From Pseudoselenomonas ruminantium (GTDB taxonomy: Bacteria; Bacillota; Negativicutes; Selenomonadales; Selenomonadaceae), in NCBI RefSeq assembly GCF_900113715.1, contig NZ_FOQK01000011.1, forward strand, positions 1-64,000: a stretch of DNA of 64,000 nucleotides, in the 5' to 3' direction. Shown one piece after another: positions 15,698 through 22,779 of the stretch (within the stretch, counting starts at the first letter, position 1; the number at the start of each line of letters is the position of its first letter). A program made the translations under genes and the position numbers. The notes beneath the pieces are model-generated. The model had not been told where the DNA came from and ran no database searches. It saw only the letters and a list, made by a program, of their open reading frames with translations.

Positions 15698-15937
15698 GAA
15701 CTTATTTAGGATTTCTCATTTTGACTTGTACTGTTTATATTCTAACTCCATTACCAGCCCTTTTTGCAAAATATGTAATTCAATTATAGCCTAATACTGC
15801 AAAATAGGTAAATCTGTTATTTCCTTGTCATTGACATGAACAATTTACAGCGTGCATACCTTTACCAAAATCATGAGGCTGATTAAAAATATACTATTAG
15901 TCATGTTGTAGTGGTCAAGCCTTTTTGTATCGGCTCA

Positions 15938-16054
15938 AAAATAAAAGAGCTTCACAGGTTACCAGCCTGAAAGCTCTCTTATCGGTAAACCCAGTGGGCT
16001 ACCATCTTTTCTCGTTTGTTGCTTTATTATATCATTTACACCGCATACTGACAA
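15938..16054 (-). ncRNA. Orphan antitoxin-like RNA, homologous to the one at 15260
   Basis: TTGTCA (16054-16049), a 17-base spacer and TATAAT (16031-16026) on the minus strand give a start near 16019. The roughly 80-nt RNA shares GATGGTAGCCCA-TGGGTTTAC and the AAGAGAGCTTTCAGG...GAAGCTCTTTT terminator with the antitoxin RNA 680 bases away. No toxin reading frame with a ribosome site was found on the opposite strand, so the RNA is orphaned. It still carries the 9-base CTCGTTTGT segment of the toxin gene at 15074. Confidence 0.6.
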
Positions 16055-16192
16055 GTCATCATGCGGTGACCTGTCAATATAAACCTATGTTCGACATTTT
16101 TCAACACCAAAGGCCACTTCATGGGAAAAGTGACCTCATAAGCATCCTGCGGAATTGGAAACGAGGACACCCGCCACAATTATAGCACAAAT

Positions 16193-16234
16193 GCGGGCGG
16201 CTGACTTGTCAAATTTGACTTGTCAGCCGCCCGC
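16193..16234. repeat. 42-bp near-perfect palindrome built from two TGACTTGTCA units
   Basis: GCGGGCGGCTGAC at the left and its complement at the right enclose TTGTCAAATTTGACTT. Nearly the same structure recurs at 27808-27849. It lies downstream of the YvrJ-DUF2922-DUF1659 cassette, next to a hairpin at 16104-16137 that resembles that cassette's terminator. No T run follows, so it is more a repeat element than a terminator. Confidence 0.75.
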
Positions 16235-16274
16235 GTTCAAGGGATTGGGATTATGGGAATGGCAGTAACTTTGG

Positions 16275-16433
16275 CTAATGCCGCTGGAGTTCCTTGATGA
16301 GCTCCCCGATCTTGTCCGTCAGATTATCCATCGACCGTTGGAATCGGGTCAAGAGGTAGAACGTCACCACAATCGGGAACCCAACGGCAGAAATAGCCGT
16401 GAGAATAGTCTGCTCCATGGCTCCATCTGCCAT
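16275..16433 (-). CDS. YvrJ-family small membrane protein (copy 1)
   Basis: A 52-residue protein, MADGAMEQTILTAISAVGFP then a hydrophobic segment and a basic/charged helix ending KELQRH. The GFPIVVTFYLLTRF segment and NLTDKIGEL tail match YvrJ, a one-helix membrane protein of unknown role in Firmicutes. Its ATG overlaps the stop of the DUF2922 gene by one base, so the two are translationally coupled. Nearly identical to the copy at 27890. Confidence 0.8.
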   Translation of the reverse strand: MADGAMEQTILTAISAVGFPIVVTFYLLTRFQRSMDNLTDKIGELIKELQRH

Positions 16434-16648
16434 CAAGCTGTAATCTCCGCCTCATCCACCGTGCGGATGAGCGCCTTCTTCAAGGAGGCCAGCTCCATAC
16501 CGTTGATAAGGAAGAACTTCGTCTCCCGTACCTTCGTTACAAAGGCATCCACCTCCGCTTTCGTGACATCCTCACGCGGCTCCGAAATCACCATCTCCGA
16601 CGTCTTGCCATCGGTACGGTTGAAAATAAGGATCAACGTCTTCTTCAT
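16433..16648 (-). CDS. DUF2922 protein (copy 1)
   Basis: A 71-residue protein, MKKTLILIFNRTDGKTSEMV..., matching DUF2922 by the opening KTL-L-F-...DGK, the middle EPREDVTKAEVDAF and the C-terminal KKALIRTVDEAEI strand. The function is unknown, but the family nearly always sits with DUF1659 and YvrJ, as here, which suggests one small membrane-linked complex. The copy at 28045 is clearly paralogous but more diverged than its neighbours. Confidence 0.85.
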   Translation of the reverse strand: MKKTLILIFNRTDGKTSEMVISEPREDVTKAEVDAFVTKVRETKFFLINGMELASLKKALIRTVDEAEITA

Positions 16649-16669
16649 GATGCAAAACCTCCCTTACGC

Positions 16670-16897
16670 TCAGCCCACAGCAACCAGCGACGCACTGTCC
16701 ACACGGACAACCGCATGGATGGTACGCTCCTGAAGTCTCCCCAGGAGCGCTGCCACCTCGTACATATCTCCATCCGAGACCTCCGGATTCACATGCGGGA
16801 ACGTCACCATCGCATAGACATCCTTCCCTGTGACCGTCTGCCCCTTGATGAACTTGAGCTTCAGCGTACAGGTCAAATCCTCTTTCTTAGCATCCAT
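16670..16897 (-). CDS. DUF1659 protein (copy 1)
   Basis: A 75-residue protein starting MDAKKEDLTCTLKLKF; the ATG at 16897 has AAAGGAGG 7 bases upstream, which excludes the longer frame. The body (KGQTVTGKDVYAMVTFPHVNPEVSD) and the end VRVDSASLVAVG fit DUF1659. First gene of the DUF1659-DUF2922-YvrJ cassette, which is repeated 11.6 kb away at 28509-27890. Role unknown. Confidence 0.83.
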   Translation of the reverse strand: MDAKKEDLTCTLKLKFIKGQTVTGKDVYAMVTFPHVNPEVSDGDMYEVAALLGRLQERTIHAVVRVDSASLVAVG

Positions 16898-16969
16898 GAT
16901 ATAACCTCCTTTACAACGCAACAGAGCCGCGCGGTCGTCACTCCGCGCGGCTCTATTGCGGAATGACAA

Positions 16970-17075
16970 CCAAATATATCAAGCGCTTTGCGCCAGATAC
17001 CAGATAAGTGAAGGTACCACTGCTATCGTTTTTTTGTTTCTATGGTCAGTTTACCGAGTTGACATGTCAAAGGCA
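16970..17075. repeat. Cargo-flanking repeat element, copy 1
   Basis: Opens with ATATATCAAGCGCTTTGCGC and CAGATACC, continues through TTTACCGAG and closes with TTGACATGTCAAAGGCAAG. Copies stand at 28578-28690 and 29440-29576. In each case a different minus-strand gene ends at or just beyond its right end, here the 99-residue protein at 17139. Confidence 0.7.
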
Positions 17076-17138
17076 AGAATCTTCTGGATATTTTTTCTGT
17101 TCTCTAGGAAAAACCTGAGCAGGAATTCTCCCTTCAAC

Positions 17139-17438
17139 TCAATCGATTTCAATACTGGCAAAAACATACTCTTTGCCCTGCTGCAGCTCTTCTTTTTCCT
17201 CTTCCAGTCCAAGTTCCGTAAAAAATTTACAGAACTCATCATATCCACCACGGCTGGCGAAAGCCCCCCAGTCGACCTGCCGTTTATCCCGCAGCCATTT
17301 CTCGGCCTGTATGGCCTGGCTTAGGAAAATCGTCAGCTCTTTTTTCCAGGCAAAGAGCGAAAACGGATCCTTCACATTTTCCCAGTCAGCCACACAATCT
17401 TTCTTTAATTCCCCGTAGCAATAGATCATATTTGACAT
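17139..17438 (-). CDS. Hypothetical acidic protein, 99 residues
   Basis: Not recognised. The frame opens MSNMIYCYGELKKDC behind AGGTGAAAGGATG and ends in an acidic, Glu-rich stretch (TELGLEEEKEELQQGKEY). No membrane segment or known motif is visible. Small, acidic, Trp-containing proteins in such cargo positions are often immunity proteins, but no toxin partner is adjacent, so this remains a guess. Flanked by the repeat element at 16970 and by a TTGACATGTCAA site at 17529. Confidence 0.65.
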   Translation of the reverse strand: MSNMIYCYGELKKDCVADWENVKDPFSLFAWKKELTIFLSQAIQAEKWLRDKRQVDWGAFASRGGYDEFCKFFTELGLEEEKEELQQGKEYVFASIEID

Positions 17439-17489
17439 CCTTTCACCTCTGGATAAATAATTTACAGTTATTTCCTTTCCTTACAGTAT

Positions 17490-17540
17490 AGCATATGCTG
17501 CCATCCATGATGTTTCATGGCTGGCAGCTTGACATGTCAA
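17490..17540. repeat. Hairpin followed by TTGACATGTCAA
   Basis: GCTGCCATCCATGA and TCATGGCTGGCAGC form a stem around a 4-base loop, followed directly by TTGACATGTCAA (17529-17540), which ends 10 bases before the stop of the gene at 17551. It may serve as that gene's terminator or as a recombination landmark. Confidence 0.65.
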
Positions 17541-17550
17541 CCATGACTGC

Positions 17551-17856
17551 TTAGCTTTCAAAATGACGGATATCATAGTCAAGCGGCGCGTCTGCCATTG
17601 CCAGAACAGCCTTTATGTCCCTTGGATGACGATCGCCGTATTCTTCCTTTGTCATCGTAAACTGGAAAGGCACGGCGTTAAGCAGACGGCATATATCGCC
17701 AACAAGCGACAGATTCCGCGTCGGCCCTCCGTTCTGCAGCAGCGAAAGGCACTCTGCATGCTCCCACTTGAGCACATCATACAATTCCGCTGCATCTTCA
17801 TACCTGCTTTCATCTAGCAGGGATTGAAGCGCTTCCTTAACAATGTAATACTGCAT
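17551..17856 (-). CDS. Hypothetical protein, 101 residues
   Basis: Not recognised. Begins MQYYIVKEALQSLLDESRYE; the sequence EDAAELYDVLKWEHAECL suggests helices, followed by NAVPFQFTMTKEEYGDRHPRD. No export signal or membrane helix. It follows the TnpV-like gene on the same strand by 24 bases and is probably part of the same transcript. Confidence 0.6.
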   Translation of the reverse strand: MQYYIVKEALQSLLDESRYEDAAELYDVLKWEHAECLSLLQNGGPTRNLSLVGDICRLLNAVPFQFTMTKEEYGDRHPRDIKAVLAMADAPLDYDIRHFES

Positions 17857-17880
17857 GATAAATCTCTCCTCCCATGTATT

Positions 17881-18186
17881 TCACCGCTCCAGCTCCTCAC
17901 GTAAATTCTTCCGCACATATTCTCTGGTACGATCATATCGTTTTTTCCATGCTACTGCATCAAGGCGTTTGAGTTCTTCATCCACACAAAACCTTTTCAG
18001 CATAATATCCAGCTTATATCTTTCTTTTGCCGTGTACTCCGCATTTACTTTTTCCAGATAGTATTCCAGTCTGTCCATATCCTGCAGCAACCCCCATTCT
18101 CCGGGTCGGTATTCATAGAGACTTCGCTTCCGTATATTCCCCCAGTAGCCATAGTCTTTCGCCAGTATCTCCTCATCACTCAGCAT
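17881..18186 (-). CDS. TnpV-like protein (copy 1)
   Basis: A 101-residue basic, helical protein with the TnpV pattern: YGYWGNIRKRSLYEYRPGEW, a central LEYYLEKVNAEYTAKER, and a C-terminal WKKRYDRTREYVRKNLREEL. TnpV proteins travel with transposons and conjugative elements; their biochemical role is unknown. A paralogue at 21384 aligns along its whole length. The assignment is from pattern memory and could be a shared fold only. Confidence 0.55.
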   Translation of the reverse strand: MLSDEEILAKDYGYWGNIRKRSLYEYRPGEWGLLQDMDRLEYYLEKVNAEYTAKERYKLDIMLKRFCVDEELKRLDAVAWKKRYDRTREYVRKNLREELER

Positions 18187-18304
18187 CCTATACGCTCCTT
18201 TCTTTCCTGCTTATACTCCTTCAGACTTCGCATTACAGCATTCCTTCTGCAGCACATCTTTTAACGATGCTCTCTCAGCGGGACTGTTACCAGTCCAAAA
18301 GGTA

Positions 18305-18871
18305 TTACAAGATGTCCAAATAGTGCGGCGGTACAACTTTTGTCATCCATATCCCGTTTTCCACCTGCCAAAAGGTATGTCCATCATACATCATATCTTT
18401 CGATTTAATGCGATATATGATATACCCGCTGGCCGTCCTTCGTCTTTTGGCCACCTGCTGCGCAGATTCCACGTCAGCAGACAAATGGACATATAGCCTT
18501 TTCATCGGCAGCAACCCCTCCGTTGCAATGGAAGCCATGTTTTCCCCAATGGTTCCGTGGTATAGGAACTGCGGCGGCCGTGCGGCCTTCAGTTCCACAT
18601 CCACCTTCACCGTATGCCCATGGCAGGCCCTGATTTTTGACTTGTTCTCATTATAGACAAACCGTGTTTTGCTGTTGCCGTACACCATGCGGTCAAGACA
18701 CTGCGCATCCACAGAATACCCCCGACGTTCCAGAGCCTTCCTCAAGTCCTCCGTATCCACCCATCCATGTTCATCCATGGCCACACCTGCCTCTTCCGGC
18801 CTGTGCCGCAGGATACGAGAAATACACTTGCTTATTCGTACCTCGACTGCCGAAAACTGTTTCTCATTCAT
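18305..18871 (-). CDS. kptA: RNA 2'-phosphotransferase (KptA/Tpt1)
   Basis: A 188-residue enzyme that uses NAD+ to remove an internal 2'-phosphate from RNA. The start at 18871 overlaps the stop of the preceding gene (ATGAATGA); a longer frame from 18895 is possible. The Tpt1 catalytic set is visible: Arg22-His23 (RILRHRPEE), Arg81 in KIRACHGHT, and the Arg cluster 143-145 (AKRRR), with PPQFLYHGT and YVHLSADVESA. In bacteria kptA often sits in mobile regions without a known 2'-phosphorylated substrate. Here it lies near a nucleotidyltransferase and phosphatases, which hints at RNA repair or modification. Confidence 0.9.
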   Translation of the reverse strand: MNEKQFSAVEVRISKCISRILRHRPEEAGVAMDEHGWVDTEDLRKALERRGYSVDAQCLDRMVYGNSKTRFVYNENKSKIRACHGHTVKVDVELKAARPPQFLYHGTIGENMASIATEGLLPMKRLYVHLSADVESAQQVAKRRRTASGYIIYRIKSKDMMYDGHTFWQVENGIWMTKVVPPHYLDIL

Positions 18872-19160
18872 CCTTCTCATGCCTCTCCTCGGCATCTTCT
18901 TTAGACCATTCCAGAATACTATCCTGCATCTGAATCATCTTCCTATGGTGATAGCAAACTTCGGCCTTGCTAAAACCTTTAACCCCCGTCATCTCCCCGT
19001 CCGGCAGCAGGCACTCCATACGGTCAAAATCATTGCGCTTATCGCTCCAGCGTTCAAACAGAACACGCACACACATCCTGCCATCAATATCTATCGGGTC
19101 AGAACAGACAACTTTTGTCCCGTCCAGAAAGCCCAAAAATGGATTTATCATCTTTAACAT
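18864..19160 (-). CDS. Hypothetical protein upstream of kptA, 98 residues
   Basis: Not recognised. Opens MLKMINPFLGFLDGTKVVCSD and reads like a small beta-rich domain (DGRMCVRVLFERW, CLLPDGEMTGVKGFSKAE), then a charged helix ending KEDAEERHEKDE. Its stop overlaps the kptA start by eight bases, so the two are coupled and may act together. Confidence 0.65.
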   Translation of the reverse strand: MLKMINPFLGFLDGTKVVCSDPIDIDGRMCVRVLFERWSDKRNDFDRMECLLPDGEMTGVKGFSKAEVCYHHRKMIQMQDSILEWSKEDAEERHEKDE

Positions 19161-19297
19161 CTCCCAGCTCTTTTCACGTTTTCCTTATCTTTAATCATAA
19201 ATAAAGTTTAGATTTTTCCAAAGCCATTTTGAGAATCCGTCATTGCTTCCCACTTCTGTTAAAATATCCTGAAAGTCGGTATATCCTACTACCTTCA

Positions 19298-20137
19298 TCA
19301 ATAAATAACGTGCATGCATATACGCCAGGTTTTTTCTACCCGCCTTTTAATTGCAAGACAGTTTCCATGGTGAAGGTCATTATCCTGGATAGCCTCTGCA
19401 CATAATTTCATTTCTCCATTCGCAAATCTTATCCTCTGCATCATCCTGTCGAACTTCCATGTCCTATGCAGCCTGTTATATACACGCTCAAACAGGTCAA
19501 TATCATATTGTGTTATTTGATGCCTTCCTATGGCTTTACGGAATTCATCTTTTGAAAAAGAATAATAACAATGTTCTTTAACATTCGGCTCCTGTCTCCT
19601 TGAACGCAGTATTCCTACCTCCTTGGCTCTTACTATGCCGAATGAATCATATCTCAGGCAGAGTGCCAGATAGGAAACCCTTTTTGCATCCTGCGTCGGC
19701 ACACCTTTCAGCAAGGCCTCCACTTCAGCATGTGACAACCCCATAGTCCTGCTCATGAACGCATGTATTTCTTCTCGGGATATCTTCTTTTCTTCTTGGA
19801 TTGAGGCAATTCTTCGTACATCACACCAGTAGATATACGGTATTCTCAGGTCTCTTGTCATCAGCTTCCGGTTATCCTCTTGCTCTACTGACGAGGCAAC
19901 TTCCTCCACTTGGGCATCCAGGGCTTTTGCTACGCTTATGACAAAATCCTCGTCTTCGATATAATCCCCTTTGTTTATTACCGCAAAAACAATATCCGGG
20001 TCTACGCCGGACACTCTTACTATGGCTTCTGCCGCCTCTGTAAAGGGATATGTATGTCTTTCGTAATGGCGAAATTTATCCGTCCCACTTATTTCTTTTA
20101 TTCTGTTATGGATAAATTCTTTATTAAGCTTGTACAT
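19298..20137 (-). CDS. Hypothetical protein, 279 residues
   Basis: Not recognised. Opens MYKLNKEFIHNRIKEISGTD. The middle, VSGVDPDIVFAVINKGDYIE then DEDFVISVAKALDAQVEEVAS, looks like a Cro/C1-type helix-turn-helix reading (sense for when to bind, then maintain), and a later SREEIHAFMSRTMGLSHAEVEALL is also helical. It could be a regulator of the accessory block. Alone on its transcript apart from the downstream genes; codon use is AT-richer than the core genes. Confidence 0.6.
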   Translation of the reverse strand: MYKLNKEFIHNRIKEISGTDKFRHYERHTYPFTEAAEAIVRVSGVDPDIVFAVINKGDYIEDEDFVISVAKALDAQVEEVASSVEQEDNRKLMTRDLRIPYIYWCDVRRIASIQEEKKISREEIHAFMSRTMGLSHAEVEALLKGVPTQDAKRVSYLALCLRYDSFGIVRAKEVGILRSRRQEPNVKEHCYYSFSKDEFRKAIGRHQITQYDIDLFERVYNRLHRTWKFDRMMQRIRFANGEMKLCAEAIQDNDLHHGNCLAIKRRVEKTWRICMHVIY

Positions 20138-20210
20138 ATTCAGGTTTCCTTTCCATTTCCATACTAATCAGATGGGGAAAACTTTTGCCGATAAGGTCAG
20201 CATATGAAAT

Positions 20211-20525
20211 TTATCCATAAAACCTTATTTCTTCCTCTTTTATGTTCAAAATAAAGGGATGTACATGTTCCCATTTGTTGTAATATGCTGTACTCATATC
20301 GACCGTTTGGACATCCACATCATTTTTCATGTTAAACTCAACGGTCATTTCGTAGAGCCTGTCGGAGTAGTCATGTAAATCACTGTCCCTGCCATCCACC
20401 AAAATGAATACATTGATGTCGGAATAGGCGCGGTTATCGCCTCTGGCATAGGAGCCGAACAGGGAGACACGCAACAGTTTATGGCCGTATATCTTTTTCA
20501 GTTCCGTTACATAATCCATCATCAA
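20211..20525 (-). CDS. Minimal nucleotidyltransferase (MNT-like)
   Basis: A 104-residue protein of the Pol-beta-like nucleotidyltransferase fold. GSYARGDNRAYSDINVFIL (from residue 24) holds the Gly-Ser and the first Asp, but the usual second Asp of the D-x-D pair is Asn38. A later acidic site is present in NDVDVQTVD. MNT proteins pair with HEPN toxins and act as antitoxins by adenylylating them. No HEPN gene is adjacent; instead a VbhA-like gene lies 5 bases upstream. The Asn substitution raises doubt about catalysis. Confidence 0.75.
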   Translation of the reverse strand: MMMDYVTELKKIYGHKLLRVSLFGSYARGDNRAYSDINVFILVDGRDSDLHDYSDRLYEMTVEFNMKNDVDVQTVDMSTAYYNKWEHVHPFILNIKEEEIRFYG

Positions 20526-20530
20526 TTCGT

Positions 20531-20725
20531 TTATCTGTATCTTGGTCGCCTCTCTCCTCTATATTCAGCCAGTATCTCCTGTCTTAACTGTTCATAGGTT
20601 TTTTCGCCGTTTTCAACTTTTAGGATTTCCTTTATAAAGGCTTCGTCGGGATACATATTTTCGATGGCCAGGGTAGCTGCCACCTCTGCGATGGCTTGAT
20701 TCTTCGGGGTGTTGGGAAGTTTCAT
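20531..20725 (-). CDS. VbhA-like antitoxin-family small protein
   Basis: A 64-residue protein, MKLPNTPKNQAIAEVAATLA... to LAEYRGERRPRYR. The pattern A-A-A-T-L-A-I-E-N-M followed by VENGEKTYEQLRQEIL and a YR end is that of VbhA-type antitoxins, which block Fic toxins through an SxxxEG-like helix. Here the inhibitory motif is not intact and no Fic gene follows; the next gene is the nucleotidyltransferase, 5 bases away. A pair of these two genes as a unit is an inference from spacing. Confidence 0.6.
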   Translation of the reverse strand: MKLPNTPKNQAIAEVAATLAIENMYPDEAFIKEILKVENGEKTYEQLRQEILAEYRGERRPRYR

Positions 20726-20753
20726 AAGGCTGCTGCTCCTTTGTTTTCCTGCT

Positions 20754-21030
20754 TGTTCGGTTATGAACCGTATAGTATAATAGAGGCAGGATAGTAATAT
20801 CCTCGATGAGAGAGCATCGTAAAAAGTTGTGCTGTAGATGGGACAGGGTAAGCGCCATCACCAGGATACCCCACCTTGGGTATCGCGCCAGGCAACTTGG
20901 ATATAAAGTTGTAGTCCAGTCGGGGGACTTAATGATTCCCGAACCGTAAGGATACCCCACTTTGGGTATCGCGGCTGACAACCAGCAGGGAACTCTTAAT
21001 GGAGAGGTTATTTAATGACCTCTCTTTTTT
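20754..21030 (+). ncRNA. Structured small RNA candidate with twin hairpins (about 242 nt), with promoter and terminator
   Basis: TTGTTC (20754-20759), a 17-base spacer and TATAAT (20777-20782) predict a start near 20789. GAGAGGT/ACCTCTC plus T6 ends it at 21030. Inside, a 25-base unit GGATACCCCACCTTGGGTAT with flanks occurs at 20863-20887 and 20949-20973 with one mismatch; each folds as GATACCC/GGGTATC. Further stems include CAACTT/AAGTTG, GTCC/GGAC and GCTG/CAGC. No coding frame with a ribosome site fits and no gene follows on this strand, so it is a stand-alone RNA, not a riboswitch. Class unknown. Confidence 0.6.
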
Positions 21031-21063
21031 ATTTGTCCTCGTTCTATGGCTTTACAAAATTCT

Positions 21064-21372
21064 TTATTCAAGTGCTTGTCCATTCTCCCTGTAATAATTA
21101 ATCAGTTCTTCCTTACAGTTTTCGATATCGCCATCTATATCCAATGTCCATTCATCCAACAGCTGTAAATAGTAAAGGTTTTTTCTTATATACATTAACG
21201 GAAAATCCAAGATGACCAATGCATCTTGGCCGTCCTTTTGAAATACGCCAGGGGCTATTTCACTAACAGTCCAGGGCTTTAGATCTTCCCGAAAGGGATT
21301 TAGCAACTCATCCTCTGTTTTACCGTATTCCTTCAGCTTTTCTTTTTTGAACTTAAAAGTTACTGTAACCAT
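21064..21372 (-). CDS. Hypothetical protein, 102 residues
   Basis: Not recognised. The start at 21372 (MVTVTFKFKKEKLKEYG) has AAGGG 7 bases upstream; a longer frame from 21453 overlaps the preceding gene. An alpha/beta pattern (DALVILDFPLMYIRKNLYYL, then DEWTLDIDGDIENCKEEL) is seen. Last gene of the packed operon starting at 26176. Confidence 0.65.
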   Translation of the reverse strand: MVTVTFKFKKEKLKEYGKTEDELLNPFREDLKPWTVSEIAPGVFQKDGQDALVILDFPLMYIRKNLYYLQLLDEWTLDIDGDIENCKEELINYYRENGQALE

Positions 21373-21383
21373 TTTTTCCCTTA

Positions 21384-21692
21384 TTAATAGCCAACCTCTT
21401 TTAACAGGAGCTTCCGTATGGCCTCTCTGACCCTGATGTAGCGGGGCGTCCATTCGTTTGCATCCTGGTCTTTCAACGCTGCCATCATGCCTGACCTGCG
21501 AAGTGCATTATCAAGCATTTTTCTTTCCTTCCGAGTGAATTTATCATTCATTTCCATAAAATAGCTCTCCAGCTTTCCTGCATCCTGCAGCAGCTCCCAG
21601 TCCGGACTGCGGTATTCATACATAAACTTTCTATGCGCATTTCCCCAGAAGCCATAGTTTTTCGCCAAAAGCTCTTCGTCTGTCATATACAT
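21384..21692 (-). CDS. TnpV-like protein (copy 2)
   Basis: A 102-residue paralogue of the protein at 17881: both start with DEE(I/L)LAK-YG-WGN and share YEYR, a middle KFTRKERK-LD segment and a C-terminal WTPRYIRVREAIRKLL helix. Basic and helical throughout. The start follows the phosphatase stop by two bases. Presence of two diverged copies in one accessory block suggests old duplication or two rounds of acquisition. Confidence 0.55.
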   Translation of the reverse strand: MYMTDEELLAKNYGFWGNAHRKFMYEYRSPDWELLQDAGKLESYFMEMNDKFTRKERKMLDNALRRSGMMAALKDQDANEWTPRYIRVREAIRKLLLKEVGY

Positions 21693-21694
21693 GC

Positions 21695-22432
21695 TTATCC
21701 CTCGCTATCAATTTTTTTCCATTTGTCCGTTGTGCTGCCACTCTGCAGGTAAGTTAAGTCCCGCACATTCACCGCAGACAGCTCCCCGCCGAAGGCTGTG
21801 CCTGTATCTGTCAGCAGAATGTTGTTGGAGAGCATCATGGGCACGGTGCATTTTCTGTACAGATACTGCACCGGCGTATGGCCTGCAACGATGGTCTGTT
21901 TGCCTCTGTAGTATTTCAGAAACTTATCCCGAATCCAGAGGAAATCATGTTCCGTCTGGTCAGCCAGGTGCTCCTTGCGGGGGTGAACGCCTGCGTGGAC
22001 AAAGAGATATTCCCCCAGGTCTAAATACAGGGGCAGCTTTTGGACAAAGCGCAGGAGCTTATAAAACTCACGGCGGTCAATTTTGCTGAGCTGCTTCAGG
22101 GTCACATCCCCGCCGTTGCGCGGGTCAAGCCATAAGTCATACAGGTTCCACCAGTCCGCATCCTCAATGGAATAGATGTCGAAGAAGCTCTGCATGAAAT
22201 CCTCGTGGTTCCCTTTCAGGGCGATGATATTTTCATGGCCTTCCACCAGGGATTTTACGAACTGCAGGGTGCGGACGGACTCTGCCCCTCTGTCGATATA
22301 GTCTCCATGGAAAATCAGCAGGTCTTCCTCATCGTTAAAACGGATTTTCTCCCATAGCTCTTTGGCCTTGTCATAATGGCCATGGATATCACCAATTGAA
22401 ATAATTCGCTTATATTGCTCCAGTTTTCTCAT
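21695..22432 (-). CDS. PPP-family phosphatase (accessory copy)
   Basis: A 245-residue metallophosphatase: SIGDIHGHYD, HGDYIDRGAE, LKGNHEDF, FVHAGVHP and AGHTPVQYL cover the five PPP blocks. It is related to the gene at 13165 but more diverged, with its own insert (FFDIYSIEDADWWNLYDLW). Its ATG overlaps the stop of the nucleotidyltransferase frame by one base. Likely substrates are phosphoproteins or dinucleoside polyphosphates; in this operon a nucleotide or RNA end is equally possible. Confidence 0.82.
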   Translation of the reverse strand: MRKLEQYKRIISIGDIHGHYDKAKELWEKIRFNDEEDLLIFHGDYIDRGAESVRTLQFVKSLVEGHENIIALKGNHEDFMQSFFDIYSIEDADWWNLYDLWLDPRNGGDVTLKQLSKIDRREFYKLLRFVQKLPLYLDLGEYLFVHAGVHPRKEHLADQTEHDFLWIRDKFLKYYRGKQTIVAGHTPVQYLYRKCTVPMMLSNNILLTDTGTAFGGELSAVNVRDLTYLQSGSTTDKWKKIDSEG

Positions 22433-22776
22433 TACTTTTCTCCTTCCACGGAGCCGACATGCGCCTGCCTCTCATAAACGAGCACACCGGTTTTCATTAT
22501 TTCCTCACGCAGGTTATTATCAACGGTAAAATTGTCCCACTTATCAAACACCACCGTATAACTTCCGATTGAAGGTCACCTATTCATTTCTTTTTCTGTT
22601 TCAAAGTAAATATCAATGTCGCTCCAAGGATTGCATTCGGGTGTTACACTGCTGCCAAATATAATAATTTTCCTGATATTAGGGATCTTTTTACAAACCT
22701 CGATCATTTCCGCCACAGCCTCTTGTTGTGTAGGAAATATCCTGTTCCTATTCAAAAACGGTTTAACGGAAGCCAT
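22432..22776 (-). pseudogene. Nucleotidyltransferase with an in-frame TGA stop
   Basis: Residues 1-66 give the catalytic half of a minimal nucleotidyltransferase: IRKIIIFGSSVTPECNPWSDI then DIYFE, with the intact D-x-D. A TGA at 22578-22576 follows ...EKEMNR. Reading on in the same frame gives PSIGSYTVVFDKWDNFTVDN and then LREEIMKTGVLVYE, the normal C-terminal part of this family, ending with a TAA that overlaps the next ATG. The gene is thus split by one stop codon, not a frameshift: either a fresh nonsense mutation or a read-through site. Confidence 0.75.
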
Positions 22777-22779
22777 CCT

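Noticed and set aside
20863-20973. Two 25-base repeats as a CRISPR array
   Set aside because: Only two copies, internal to a promoter-terminator RNA unit, with an 86-base period and no cas genes; no CRISPR array was seen anywhere in the window.
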